Below are positions 51,669 through 60,526 of a stretch of 64,000 nucleotides of DNA, one piece after another. The DNA is from JAGNXB01 sp942490895. Lineage in GTDB: Bacteria > Bacteroidota > Bacteroidia > Chitinophagales > Saprospiraceae. The position numbers and the translations under genes were made by a program. The notes below the pieces were generated by a model, which worked only from the letters and a program-made list of their open reading frames with translations, ran no database searches and had not been told where the DNA came from. Each line of letters starts with the position of its first letter. The stretch's first letter is position 1. Where the stretch lies: the NCBI GenBank assembly GCA_942490895.1, contig CALNZC010000029.1, forward strand, positions 62,001-126,000. The letters are read 5' to 3'.

Positions 51669-53003
51669 ATGGTTCTGATGGAAGGGTTCCCTCAAGATCA
51701 TTTTCATCTGATAAAAGAGCGTTCCGGCCGGCCGGGACCAATGCCCTTTCCTATCTTGTGCCCGGTAAATCTACATACGCGAGTGAAACTAGTGCGAGAA
51801 CCGGGCACCCCCGCCCGGAAGAGCCTGCAACCGATCGATGCGCCGACCAAGATCCTGGATCGAGCCCGGCGTTGGGTCCTCGACCTTTTTAATGACCATG
51901 GTGACACCCGGTTATTGTGGCATAACTTTGCCCAAACCAGTCAATTAGTCAACACCTGCAGCCGGCTGAGTGCCAGTGAAGATCTCACCGAGGAAGACCT
52001 GGCAGCACTTTATTTCGCAGCATGGTTTGCTTTCTCCGGATGGCTATTCGATTCTTCTGATCCGACGACGGCCAGTCGACAGTTGGTGAGTCAGTTTCTG
52101 ACAGTTGAAAAACAAGATGATGCTCTTGTCAAGCGAGTGCACCATCTGATCGGAATAGCAACTCTGGAGGAACGCCCTCTGGACACCACTGGCCAGCTGA
52201 TGTGGGATGCGGCCATCGCCATTCATTATGGCGAAAACTATGTCGAACAGGGCCTGCTTCGCAAATCCGAGGAAGAACAATTGCGACATCAGCTCTGGGA
52301 TGAATCTGCATGGCGAAAGAAGGAGATCCAGTTTATTCGTCAATTACAATGTTACACCCTGATTGGCAAGGCTGAGATAGAACCTAGTCTGAGCAGTCAC
52401 CTCCAAGCTCTTGAAAAGAAGGAACAGAAAGAGCTGGCGAAAACCCAAACTGATACCCCTGCCAAGGCCCTGAATAATGGGGCTATCCAAACATATTTCC
52501 GCTCCAATTATCGCAATCATATCAACTTGAGTGCGATTGCCGACCGGAAAGCCCAGATGCTGATCAGTGTCAATGCCATCCTCATTTCCGTACTGATCTC
52601 CATTCTGAGCTATAGCAATCTGGCCGAGACCAGAACACCCCTGTTGATCCCGATCACCCTCTTTCTCGTATTGGGTCTGGCTTCCCTCATCTTTTCAGTC
52701 ATCAGTGCCCGCCCTTCTGTCACGACCCGTCACTTGACGGAACTTTCAGATGAGGAACGTCGGCGCAACCTGATCTTCTTTGGCAACTTTATCCAGCTGG
52801 ATGTCACCGACTATGAGGCCGATATGCGTGCACTCTTCCAGAATGATCAGGAATTATTTACTGCGATGAATCGCGATCTTTATTTTCTGGGGAAGGTGCT
52901 GGATAAAAAATATCGGCTCTTGCGGCTTGCTTACAACCTGTTCCTTTTTGGATTTATCGGGGCGGTGGTGAGTTTTCTGATCGTGCAGTTTGTGTGGATG
53001 TAA
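51669..53003 (+). CDS. Pycsar-effector-like protein: degenerate HD domain plus PycTM (DUF5706) membrane domain
   Basis: Up to 444 residues; the start is unsure (ATG at 51669, 51678 or 51741). Residues about 65-280 look like an HD-phosphohydrolase fold: LLWHNFAQTSQLVNTCSRL matches the H(N)xxHT first helix, but the HD pair is lost (AAWFAFSGWLFDS where active relatives have AAxFHDxG) and the later DAD is DAA. Residues about 290-444 are the PycTM effector domain: YFRSNYRNHINLSAIADRKAQMLISVNAILISVLISIL, a second helix pair, and the MNRDLYFLGKVLDKKYRLLRLAYNLFLFGF end. PycTM domains act in cUMP/cCMP-triggered Pycsar defence in some systems. No cyclase gene adjoins. The role here is inferred. Confidence 0.8.
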   Translation: MVLMEGFPQDHFHLIKERSGRPGPMPFPILCPVNLHTRVKLVREPGTPARKSLQPIDAPTKILDRARRWVLDLFNDHGDTRLLWHNFAQTSQLVNTCSRLSASEDLTEEDLAALYFAAWFAFSGWLFDSSDPTTASRQLVSQFLTVEKQDDALVKRVHHLIGIATLEERPLDTTGQLMWDAAIAIHYGENYVEQGLLRKSEEEQLRHQLWDESAWRKKEIQFIRQLQCYTLIGKAEIEPSLSSHLQALEKKEQKELAKTQTDTPAKALNNGAIQTYFRSNYRNHINLSAIADRKAQMLISVNAILISVLISILSYSNLAETRTPLLIPITLFLVLGLASLIFSVISARPSVTTRHLTELSDEERRRNLIFFGNFIQLDVTDYEADMRALFQNDQELFTAMNRDLYFLGKVLDKKYRLLRLAYNLFLFGFIGAVVSFLIVQFVWM

Positions 53004-53936
53004 TTACCAGCTCTCCAACACTTTAATCCGCTCCTCGATGGGTGGATGTGTCGCAAACACCCGGGTCAGGAAATTGGGCTTGGGTTGAACCACTCGCGGA
53101 TGTTGAATGAATAATTGGGCCACATCGTCCCGAGTCACCGCTTCGATGTACGGATCGACAGAGATCTTGCGCAAGGCACTGGCCATGGCCGGGGCATTTT
53201 TGGTCAGTTCAACCGCCCCCGCATCCGCCAGGAACTCCCGTTTTCTTGAAATGGCAAATCGCAAGACCATGGAGATCAGATAGGCCAGAAAAATGACCAG
53301 GATGATGATCAACCCGGCACCTTTTCCATCCTTGTTATTTCCACTGCGTCTGGATCCGGTCCGTGCAGCCATCTCCGCGAGAAAGGCAAAAATGCCCACA
53401 AAAATGATGGAGATCATCAGTAACCGGACGTCCCGGTTGCGGATATGAGAAAGCTCATGGGCCAGGACAGCCTCCAACTCCTGATCATCCAACTTTTGGA
53501 CAAGTCCTCGTGACACCGCAATGGCAAAGCTCTTCTCCCCCAGTCCACTGGCATAGGCATTCAGTGAATCATCTTCAATGATCTGGAGGGAGGGCATGGG
53601 GATCCCGCGGGACATGCACAGGTTTTCCAACAGGTTATAGACCCTGGGGTCCTCCTTTCGCTCCAGGGGGCGTGCGGATGTTGCACGACGCAAGATCCCG
53701 CCATGCATCCCCCAGGCGATCAAAAACCAGATCAACACCACCCCGATCACCACAGGGGCCACCTGCATCCACACATGATTAGCCTGCTGAATATCCAGCT
53801 CACTCCCGTTTGTTCGGATGGAAAAGAACAGCACCACCCATACCAGCCCCAACAATAGGGTTGGGAAGGCAGTCAGCAAGATCAATGATGTCCGGTTATT
53901 CCGCCAGATCTGTGATTGCAGTCCGAGATCAGCCAT
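53004..53936 (-). CDS. HtpX-like M48 membrane metalloprotease
   Basis: 310 residues with four hydrophobic stretches (about 17-40, 58-78, 170-190, 205-230). The zinc motif is H160-E-L-S-H164, and the third ligand Glu is in KREFLADAGAVEL (about 234). The layout is of HtpX-type quality-control proteases of the inner membrane. It is the second gene of an operon with lemA, two bases apart, and its stop abuts that of the Pycsar-like gene. Confidence 0.92.
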   Translation of the reverse strand: MADLGLQSQIWRNNRTSLILLTAFPTLLLGLVWVVLFFSIRTNGSELDIQQANHVWMQVAPVVIGVVLIWFLIAWGMHGGILRRATSARPLERKEDPRVYNLLENLCMSRGIPMPSLQIIEDDSLNAYASGLGEKSFAIAVSRGLVQKLDDQELEAVLAHELSHIRNRDVRLLMISIIFVGIFAFLAEMAARTGSRRSGNNKDGKGAGLIIILVIFLAYLISMVLRFAISRKREFLADAGAVELTKNAPAMASALRKISVDPYIEAVTRDDVAQLFIQHPRVVQPKPNFLTRVFATHPPIEERIKVLESW

Positions 53937-53938
53937 GC

Positions 53939-54496
53939 TTACTTGAAGGAAATGTCCGGACGCTCTTCCATCTTCTCCCGATCAGTATAATCGAGCTCAA
54001 ACATCTCTTCCCGATAAAATCCGAAAGAGCTGGCCAGCAGATTGGAGGGGAATGTCTCTACGGCATTATTCAACTCCTTGGTGGCATTGTTAAAGTAGCG
54101 GCGGACAGCAGCGAGTTTGTTCTCCACGTCGGAGATCTCCGTTTGCAGTTGCAGAAAGTTGGTATTTGCTTTCAGATCAGGATAAGCCTCCACCGCGACT
54201 TTCAGTCCCTGCAAGGCACTGCCTAGTCGATTCTCTGCTTCGATCTTTTCGTGAATGGTGCCCGCTTGCATGGCAGCCGATCTGGCCTTGGTGATCTCTT
54301 CCAGCACTTCACGTTCATGCGTCATATAGCCTTTGACACTATCCACCAACTGGGGAATGAGGTCATGACGCTGCCGGAGTTGGACATCAATATCCGCAAA
54401 GGCATTTTCGCGGTTGTTCCGCAGTTTGACCAGGCGATTGTAAAGCGATACAGCCAACAAGGCGACGGCTGCTACGAGAATAATCAGGATTGTCAT
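53939..54496 (-). CDS. lemA: LemA family protein
   Basis: 185 residues. One N-terminal membrane helix (2-20), then the LemA helical bundle: YNRLVKLRNNRENAFADIDVQLRQRHDLIPQLVDSVKGYMTHEREVLEEITKAR is the classic signature; NLLASSFGFY lies near the C-terminus. LemA/HtpX pairs are frequent, and this one has only two bases between the genes. Function: inner-membrane protein of unclear activity, often linked to envelope stress. Confidence 0.95.
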   Translation of the reverse strand: MTILIILVAAVALLAVSLYNRLVKLRNNRENAFADIDVQLRQRHDLIPQLVDSVKGYMTHEREVLEEITKARSAAMQAGTIHEKIEAENRLGSALQGLKVAVEAYPDLKANTNFLQLQTEISDVENKLAAVRRYFNNATKELNNAVETFPSNLLASSFGFYREEMFELDYTDREKMEERPDISFK

Positions 54497-54546
54497 AGAC
54501 AGGATTTTCCCCTAAGGTAGGGACCAATCACATATCTGGAACCATG

Positions 54547-55959
54547 TCAATTCAAATTCCAACGCAATCCGACCAGTAGGTTTGCCTGGTTGTATTTCAG
54601 CGAATACGTACTTCCGACCTGTCGATCATCTGGATAAAACGTAAAGGAAGGTTGGATAAAGGCGCTCATCTTACTCTGTAGCTGATACGAAAGCTGGGCA
54701 TTCCCATAAGCACCGATGCCCAATTTGGTTTTCAGTTTTGGTCCGAATGGACCTTCCCAATACACCGGCCATTGCGCCTTATGGATACTTCTGCCACTGG
54801 CGGTTTGACGCAGGTTGATGAGGGCTCCGACAGTAGCCCGGACAGACCATCTCCCCCGGTTGATCTGATAGCCTGCACCAATTGGCAACTCGAGGGTTGA
54901 GATCTGATTATAATGCCGAACTGTACGCGTCAGTGAATACGAATTCCAGGTACTGTCTGACCAGGGTTGTGTGCCTCCGTTCGGATCCACTAACAATCCT
55001 TCTCCGAGGCCCCAGGCCCAATTCATAGAATCCTGGCTCCAGTCCAATCGTTCGTTTTGACGGGTCCATTGCAGTCCGGTCTCCAGAAGCCATCCGGAAG
55101 GATGCACCACTTCTGCCATGCCTCGGATCTGCCATGATTCTAAGACCCTTTCCTCGAGATTTCGTTGTTCGATCCAGGATTGACTGGCCGGATCGGAAGA
55201 GGTCAGCTGACGCAATCCAACCCCTGGGCCGCCAGCAAGACTAATGGCCCATGTCCAGGCCTTTCCGGCCGGTGGAGGGGTGCTCGCCATGAATCCAGGT
55301 AATAATGAAACGGATTCTATAGATAGAAATTGACGTTTGCCCTGGGGAAGCATGGATACACCTTGCCTGTGAACTCTGTCTGAATAATTCTGATTATTTC
55401 CATTCTCCTTTGTTGGTAAATCCATTCGAATTTGACTTTGAGCCATCTTCCGGTTCTCCATTGTGGCAATTCCACTCTCTTCCTTAGCCAGGTCATGGAA
55501 GAGTTGATCTGCTTTTTGTACTTGCCCCTCAAGTGGCATTTTCTTGGATTGAGAAAAGAATTCCAGCGTTTTGTTCACGTCGGAAAGTGTGCCTTTATTC
55601 TTGCCGGCAGAAGATGTCCCCTTTGTAAGTTCTATTTCAGCTGGTGATCCTCCCAAATCCTGTTTCTGGAGTTCGCGGATGTCCTGTTCTGTGAGTACCT
55701 CTTTCGTCTGTTCTTTATTTTCCACCTTGAATGGCTCGCTATTGGAATATGTCACTCCACCATTGGTCACATAAAAAGTAGTCGCCACGCCGGCGCCAAA
55801 GAGGAGCAAAGTCGGCCAAAGCCACCAAGCCAGGATTCTACGCTTTTTCTGGGGAGGCAACTGTGGTTCCAGCTTGTTCCAGAACTGTTGTACATCCAAA
55901 GGAGCTTTCTGCTCTTCCAGCTTTTTTTGCCAATCCATATTGTGTTGTTCCTGGCTCAT
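54547..55959 (-). CDS. Anti-sigma-type membrane protein with C-terminal outer-membrane beta-barrel
   Basis: 470 residues from the ATG at 55959 (the frame extends to 56064, inside the sigma gene). Residues 1-38 are cytoplasmic and charged (MSQEQHNMDWQKKLEEQKAP), a helix spans about 43-63 (ILAWWLWPTLLLFGAGVATTFYV), then about 140 polar residues, then about 240 residues of beta-strands (AISLAGGPGVGLRQL, LLETGLQWTRQN, TLELPIGAGYQI, NLLVGLRWNLN end), as in PorT-like barrels. Its ATGA overlaps the sigma gene stop, typical of sigma/anti-sigma pairs. The combined plan would reach from cytoplasm to outer membrane. Confidence 0.72.
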   Translation of the reverse strand: MSQEQHNMDWQKKLEEQKAPLDVQQFWNKLEPQLPPQKKRRILAWWLWPTLLLFGAGVATTFYVTNGGVTYSNSEPFKVENKEQTKEVLTEQDIRELQKQDLGGSPAEIELTKGTSSAGKNKGTLSDVNKTLEFFSQSKKMPLEGQVQKADQLFHDLAKEESGIATMENRKMAQSQIRMDLPTKENGNNQNYSDRVHRQGVSMLPQGKRQFLSIESVSLLPGFMASTPPPAGKAWTWAISLAGGPGVGLRQLTSSDPASQSWIEQRNLEERVLESWQIRGMAEVVHPSGWLLETGLQWTRQNERLDWSQDSMNWAWGLGEGLLVDPNGGTQPWSDSTWNSYSLTRTVRHYNQISTLELPIGAGYQINRGRWSVRATVGALINLRQTASGRSIHKAQWPVYWEGPFGPKLKTKLGIGAYGNAQLSYQLQSKMSAFIQPSFTFYPDDRQVGSTYSLKYNQANLLVGLRWNLN

Positions 55960-56498
55960 ACTCTTGTCGTTTCCAATTGGCTGATCATATCCTGCAATCG
56001 TTTTCTCCCCCGGGTGAGATACGCTCTGGACGTCCCGGTGGCCATCCCCAGCATGTCGGCACATTCGTCATGACTGTAGCCCTCTACGGCAACCAGATTG
56101 AAGACTTCGCGTTGCCCGTCTGGCAACTGATGGATCAGCACTTCGATCTGTTCTGCCTCCAGTCGATTCAGATCCTGATCCAGGCTGGCAATTCCGATTA
56201 ACTCTTCTGTCCCGACACTGTTCAAATGCCATCGTCCCACCAACCGGTGTTTTTTAAGTGCGCTGTTGATCGTCACCTGTCGCAACCAGGGCCACAATGT
56301 TCCCTTTTCCGGATCATACTGTCCGAGATTGGAAAAGATCTGAATGAAGGCATCCTGAAGGGTGTCTTCCCCTTCCAGACCGGACGGAACATACCGCCTG
56401 CATACTGCCAGCAAGCGAGGCGCAAACTGACGAACCAACTCGAATTGGGCTTCGCGCTGGTTATTTTGACAGGCCTTGATCAGTTCCTTTTCCGACAT
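55956..56498 (-). CDS. ECF-type RNA polymerase sigma factor
   Basis: 180 residues: sigma region 2 (about 15-80, RRYVPSGLEGEDTLQDAFIQIFSNLGQYDPEKG..WLRQVTINSALKKHR) and region 4 (about 115-170, QLPDGQREVFNLVAVEGYSHDECADMLGMATGTSRAYLTRGRKRL). No region 1 or 3, which places it in the ECF group. The next gene overlaps its stop by 4 nt. Its targets could include the lipoprotein genes next door, but no shared promoter motif was identified. Confidence 0.95.
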   Translation of the reverse strand: MSEKELIKACQNNQREAQFELVRQFAPRLLAVCRRYVPSGLEGEDTLQDAFIQIFSNLGQYDPEKGTLWPWLRQVTINSALKKHRLVGRWHLNSVGTEELIGIASLDQDLNRLEAEQIEVLIHQLPDGQREVFNLVAVEGYSHDECADMLGMATGTSRAYLTRGRKRLQDMISQLETTRV

Positions 56499-56558
56499 GC
56501 ATATGATAAAAAGGCCCTCTGCAATTCTTTTTGCCGAGTGCCGTCAATTTTCCAATTG

Positions 56559-58304
56559 TTATTCCCGGATCACTCTAAAAGAGCCAATCAAATATGCTTT
56601 TCCTGCCGGATTGTTCGATCCGACAACCGCTTCGAAAGTTCCGAGAATAGTATCACCAATTTCACCAACCTTTGTAATGGTGACAAATCCTTCACCCGGA
56701 CCCTGGCCCCATCCTGCTATATATTCTCCCGTGCTGGGATTATATGCGGTGACATCGATGGCTGAATACATATTATCACCAATAGTATAATCCTCGATAG
56801 TCAGGTATAAGAATGAACTATCGGGTGCATTGATACTGGTAGAAATAATAAGTTTAGATCCAATCACCGTTCCGTATACTTCTTCTGTGGATAATACAGC
56901 AACTCCATCAAGTGTATATTCGATAAACTCTTCCAGCTGATCACAAGCCACAAGATCTCCAAGATTCAATTCATTCAATCCTGAAATTAAATGCGTTTGA
57001 GCAGGGCTTACCTTCAGGTTCCCCAGGTCGTATCCAGAAGCGGTCAATTTATTGGCAAAACAAGTTGTCACAGCAGCTTGGATGGTTCCATTGGCAGCCG
57101 TAGGTAGAATGACCGATTTGCCATACACCTGGATTTTGATGTATCCGTCAGAAACCGGAAGGTTATTACAATCCAACAGTGTTCCAGTGATTTCTATGGA
57201 TTTGCCCGAGAGGTCAATAACCAGGTCTCCCATGTCAAAATCAACAATAAGCGGCCCGATCTCCTGGCTGAAGACCATCGATCCACATTGGTCCAGTATC
57301 TCGATCACTAGTGGTTCGTTGGCTGGCACTTTCCCACCAAATTCACCATTCGTATTTGTCCAACCACTGGCACTACTTGGAATATTACCACTTCCGGTCA
57401 CCCGCTTTGCCTGGACTTGCATCCCGAATATTGGTGACCCATTGGCATCTACAACCCGTCCCGACAAGGTCACATTGTCAAAAAAGACATCACAATTCCA
57501 GAAAGAAAAATGATCGACCCATCCTGAATACTGATTTCCGACCCGATCCGCATACCCATCCTCCAACCATTTCCCCTTGGCTTCATCAAAATGCCATAGG
57601 GCTATGGCAGTAGGCGCGTTGGCCAACATGGATGTCGGAATAGTCATTAAAATCACAGCTTTTGCCCCTGAGGCGATTTGAAGAGGTGCACCCGAAGGGG
57701 TTTCCAGTTCCACACCGATCATTCCATAGGTTGCCAAAGAACCGGACTCCTCATTGGCATTGATGGCTGTTAGATCGCCTGGCATGCGGGCGGGTGTATT
57801 CACATCTGTAGGATCCAACCACGTGGCATACACATGAACGGTTCCATTATATGGCACATTTCCAGAGCCTACAATACCCCCTGCTGGCAAGTTCACGGAC
57901 GCACCAGAGAATGTCACTGTCCCACCTGTACTGGCTTGAACAGTGCCACTCAAGACCTTTGGAGTCAACATGGCTTCCATCCAGGTCTGCCCATTCGGAA
58001 TAGGTACCACCGTTTTGGTCAGATCAAAATAGCCGTTGGCTGTGATCTGCAACAGGGTCCCTTCCTGATCGGCTGGAGCCGAAGAAAAGGTGTAAAAGCC
58101 ATTTTCGTCTGTGGTGGCGATTTGCTGCCCCCAACGCAGACCCACACCTTCCATGCCTGCACCGTTTTCATCATTGATTACGCCCATGAGCTGGGTCTGC
58201 ACATAGATAGTGGAGTCCGGTCCGCCACCGATGGGATCATCCTTGTGGCATGAACTACCTATTAAACTGATGATCAGATAAAGGAAGAACAGGGTCTTTT
58301 TCAT
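56559..58304 (-). CDS. Lipoprotein with carboxypeptidase-regulatory-like repeats, copy 1
   Basis: 581 residues. Lipoprotein signal MKKTLFFLYLIISLIGSSC with lipid Cys19. Several beta-sandwich repeats: QLMGVINDENGAGMEGVGLRWGQQIATTDENGFYTFSSAPADQEG is a CarboxypepD_reg-like domain (about 38-100), LSGRVVDANGSPIFGMQVQA (about 280-350) and GTLLDCNNLPVSDGYIKIQV (about 380-450) others. Acts on the cell surface or in the periplasm; ligand unknown. It is a tandem paralogue of the next gene, very similar over its whole length. Confidence 0.85.
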   Translation of the reverse strand: MKKTLFFLYLIISLIGSSCHKDDPIGGGPDSTIYVQTQLMGVINDENGAGMEGVGLRWGQQIATTDENGFYTFSSAPADQEGTLLQITANGYFDLTKTVVPIPNGQTWMEAMLTPKVLSGTVQASTGGTVTFSGASVNLPAGGIVGSGNVPYNGTVHVYATWLDPTDVNTPARMPGDLTAINANEESGSLATYGMIGVELETPSGAPLQIASGAKAVILMTIPTSMLANAPTAIALWHFDEAKGKWLEDGYADRVGNQYSGWVDHFSFWNCDVFFDNVTLSGRVVDANGSPIFGMQVQAKRVTGSGNIPSSASGWTNTNGEFGGKVPANEPLVIEILDQCGSMVFSQEIGPLIVDFDMGDLVIDLSGKSIEITGTLLDCNNLPVSDGYIKIQVYGKSVILPTAANGTIQAAVTTCFANKLTASGYDLGNLKVSPAQTHLISGLNELNLGDLVACDQLEEFIEYTLDGVAVLSTEEVYGTVIGSKLIISTSINAPDSSFLYLTIEDYTIGDNMYSAIDVTAYNPSTGEYIAGWGQGPGEGFVTITKVGEIGDTILGTFEAVVGSNNPAGKAYLIGSFRVIRE

Positions 58305-58554
58305 GGTGAATGATCTGGATTGACTAGAAGAATGAATTCATACTGAAACCTGAATATTACCTTATTGATCGCAACATAAAATGCCAGAAAATTGGTCAGG
58401 ACATTCAGGATCTCTACAATCTAAATCAAGTCGGCTATTCTTTCCAATGTTTTCCATGAAATGGATGCTGGTAGACAAAATTTGTATTTGCCTTTCTTCG
58501 GCCCAAAATTGATTACTCTGTGCTGGCCATTGAACACATTCTGATACAATCACA
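58305..58554. other. Spacer between the two paralogous lipoprotein genes
   Basis: About 250 bp upstream of copy 1. A minus-strand open frame of 70 residues (58362-58574) exists but starts inside the terminator stem and has no family; not accepted as a gene. Confidence 0.4.
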
Positions 58555-58594
58555 TTAAAATATGCACCCGGCAAGAGGTCTTGCCGGGTGCATA
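58555..58594 (-). terminator. Terminator after copy 2
   Basis: 15-bp perfect stem (TATGCACCCGGCAAG/CTTGCCGGGTGCATA) with a 4-nt loop; on the minus strand followed by TTTTAA. 14 bp past the stop at 58608. Confidence 0.95.
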
Positions 58595-58607
58595 CATTCT
58601 ACAATCT

Positions 58608-60356
58608 TTAATAATCTCGAATCACTTTAAACGATCCGGACAGAGGAGCGGTCGGACCATTCGGGTTGCTATCCACTGTACCCGAGAAGGTACCGATGAT
58701 AGGTTCGCCAACGTTGCCGATTGTGGTCAGGATGACTTCCACATCCATGCAACCCTGACAGATCCCGAAATAGTAGATGCCACTTACAGAGTCAAACGAC
58801 AAGGCCTGCACTGAAGTTGGATTATAGGTTCCTGGAACAATTTGATCCAGAGTCATATAGAAATAGGTACTGTCTTGAGAGTTATTCCCACCATTGATTG
58901 TCAGGATATTCCCCTGGATGCCAGCACTCGGGTCCGTTGCCAGTGTGCTCACACCATCCAGCGTATATTGAATATACTCTTCCAGCACATCACAAGCGGC
59001 TAGTGTACCCAGGTCCACTTCACTTAAACCGGTAATGGTATAGGCCTGTGATGGACTGACTTTCAGATTTGTCACATCATACCCAGTTGCAGTCAATTCA
59101 TCCGCATCACAGGTTGAAACCACTGCATCTACCATACCATCCGCAGCGGTTGGCAGGAGAACGGTTTTTCCTTCAACCTGGATCTTGATATATCCATTGG
59201 TTACCGGATTGTCATCACAATCGACCAACGTTCCGGTCACGGCAATTGCTTTATCCGACAGATCCACGACAAGGTCACCCATATCCAGGTCGGCATTGAG
59301 CGGTCCGATTTCCTGGCTGAAGACCACATTATCACATTGGTCCAGAACTTCGATCAGGAGCGTTTCACCAGCTGGAACCTTTCCTGCGAATTTGCCAATA
59401 TCATTGGTCCATGCACTGGCGCTGGCCGAAATATTCGGATTACTGTTCACCATGGTCGCCCGAACACGAATGCCGACAACAGGGGCGCCATTCAGATTGA
59501 CCACCCGGCCACTCAGCGTGACGTTCTCAAAGAAGACATCACAATTCCAGAAGGAGAAATGACTGACCGTGCCCACATATTGATTACCTACTTTTTCGGC
59601 AAAACCATCTTCCAACCATTTTCCCTTGACAACATCAAAATGCCAGAGCGGAATGGTGGCTGGGGCTGAAGACAGGATGGAGGCTGGAATCGTCATTTCA
59701 ATCACAGCTTCTGCACCTTCTGCAATCTGAAGAGGTGCACCTGTTGGTGTTTCCAGTTCAACACCAATCATTCCATAAGTTGCCAAAGAACCGGACTCAT
59801 CATTGTCGTTGATCGCTGTCAGGTTACCCGGCATACGTGCCAGGGTATTTCCATCTGTTGGATCCAGCCAAGTGGCATACACATGTACAGTTCCTGTATA
59901 GGCTACATTTCCAGAGCCGACAATTCCTCCAGCAGGCAGGGTCACAGTTGCACCAGTGAGGGTCACCACTCCGCCAGTACTGGCTTGAACGGTACCACTC
60001 AAGACCTTGGGGGTCAACATGGCCTCTGTCCAGGTACGTCCGTTAGGAATGGGTACTACAGTCTTGGTCAGATCAAAATACCCGTTGGCTGTGATCTGGA
60101 GAATGGTCCCTTCCTGATCAGCGGGAGCCGAAGAAAAGGTATAGAAGCCATTTTCATCAGAAGTGGTGATCTGTTGTCCCCAGCGGAGACCCACACCTTC
60201 AAGGCCGATTCCGTTCTCATCATTGATCACACCCATGATCTGGGTCTGGACATAGATGACAGGGTCTGGACCACCCGTAATGATATCATCATTCTTCCGG
60301 CAGGATGTGCCGACCAATCCGATGATGAGAAATAGGAAAAACAAAGTCTTTTTCAT
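58608..60356 (-). CDS. Lipoprotein with carboxypeptidase-regulatory-like repeats, copy 2
   Basis: 582 residues with the same lipobox (LVGTSC) and the same order of domains as the gene at 56559. Most of the sequence is shared, such as ENGFYTFSSAPADQEGT, GYFDLTKTVVPIPNG, LTPKVLSGTVQASTGG and SFWNCDVFF. The third repeat and the C-terminal domain have diverged (TYFYMTLDQIVPGTYNP against SFLYLTIEDYTIGDNMY), the C-terminus containing a CQGCMDVE segment in this copy only. It ends FKVIRDY. Confidence 0.85.
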   Translation of the reverse strand: MKKTLFFLFLIIGLVGTSCRKNDDIITGGPDPVIYVQTQIMGVINDENGIGLEGVGLRWGQQITTSDENGFYTFSSAPADQEGTILQITANGYFDLTKTVVPIPNGRTWTEAMLTPKVLSGTVQASTGGVVTLTGATVTLPAGGIVGSGNVAYTGTVHVYATWLDPTDGNTLARMPGNLTAINDNDESGSLATYGMIGVELETPTGAPLQIAEGAEAVIEMTIPASILSSAPATIPLWHFDVVKGKWLEDGFAEKVGNQYVGTVSHFSFWNCDVFFENVTLSGRVVNLNGAPVVGIRVRATMVNSNPNISASASAWTNDIGKFAGKVPAGETLLIEVLDQCDNVVFSQEIGPLNADLDMGDLVVDLSDKAIAVTGTLVDCDDNPVTNGYIKIQVEGKTVLLPTAADGMVDAVVSTCDADELTATGYDVTNLKVSPSQAYTITGLSEVDLGTLAACDVLEEYIQYTLDGVSTLATDPSAGIQGNILTINGGNNSQDSTYFYMTLDQIVPGTYNPTSVQALSFDSVSGIYYFGICQGCMDVEVILTTIGNVGEPIIGTFSGTVDSNPNGPTAPLSGSFKVIRDY

Positions 60357-60526
60357 GTGTAACGTCTTAAATGAAAGTAAGAAATGGATTCTAAGAGGAT
60401 CCTCTACCTCCCTATATCCAAAAAGACAGCCCTACGCTGCACTGGAGTGAAAAAAATTATACTTATGAATTCGTTCGTATCAAAACCAGTTGCCCGATAA
60501 ATACCTCCTTTCTTCAGGAATCCTGA

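Noticed and set aside
58362..58574. Small minus-strand gene of 70 residues
   Set aside because: Its start lies inside the terminator stem of the upstream gene, and its sequence shows no recognised family.
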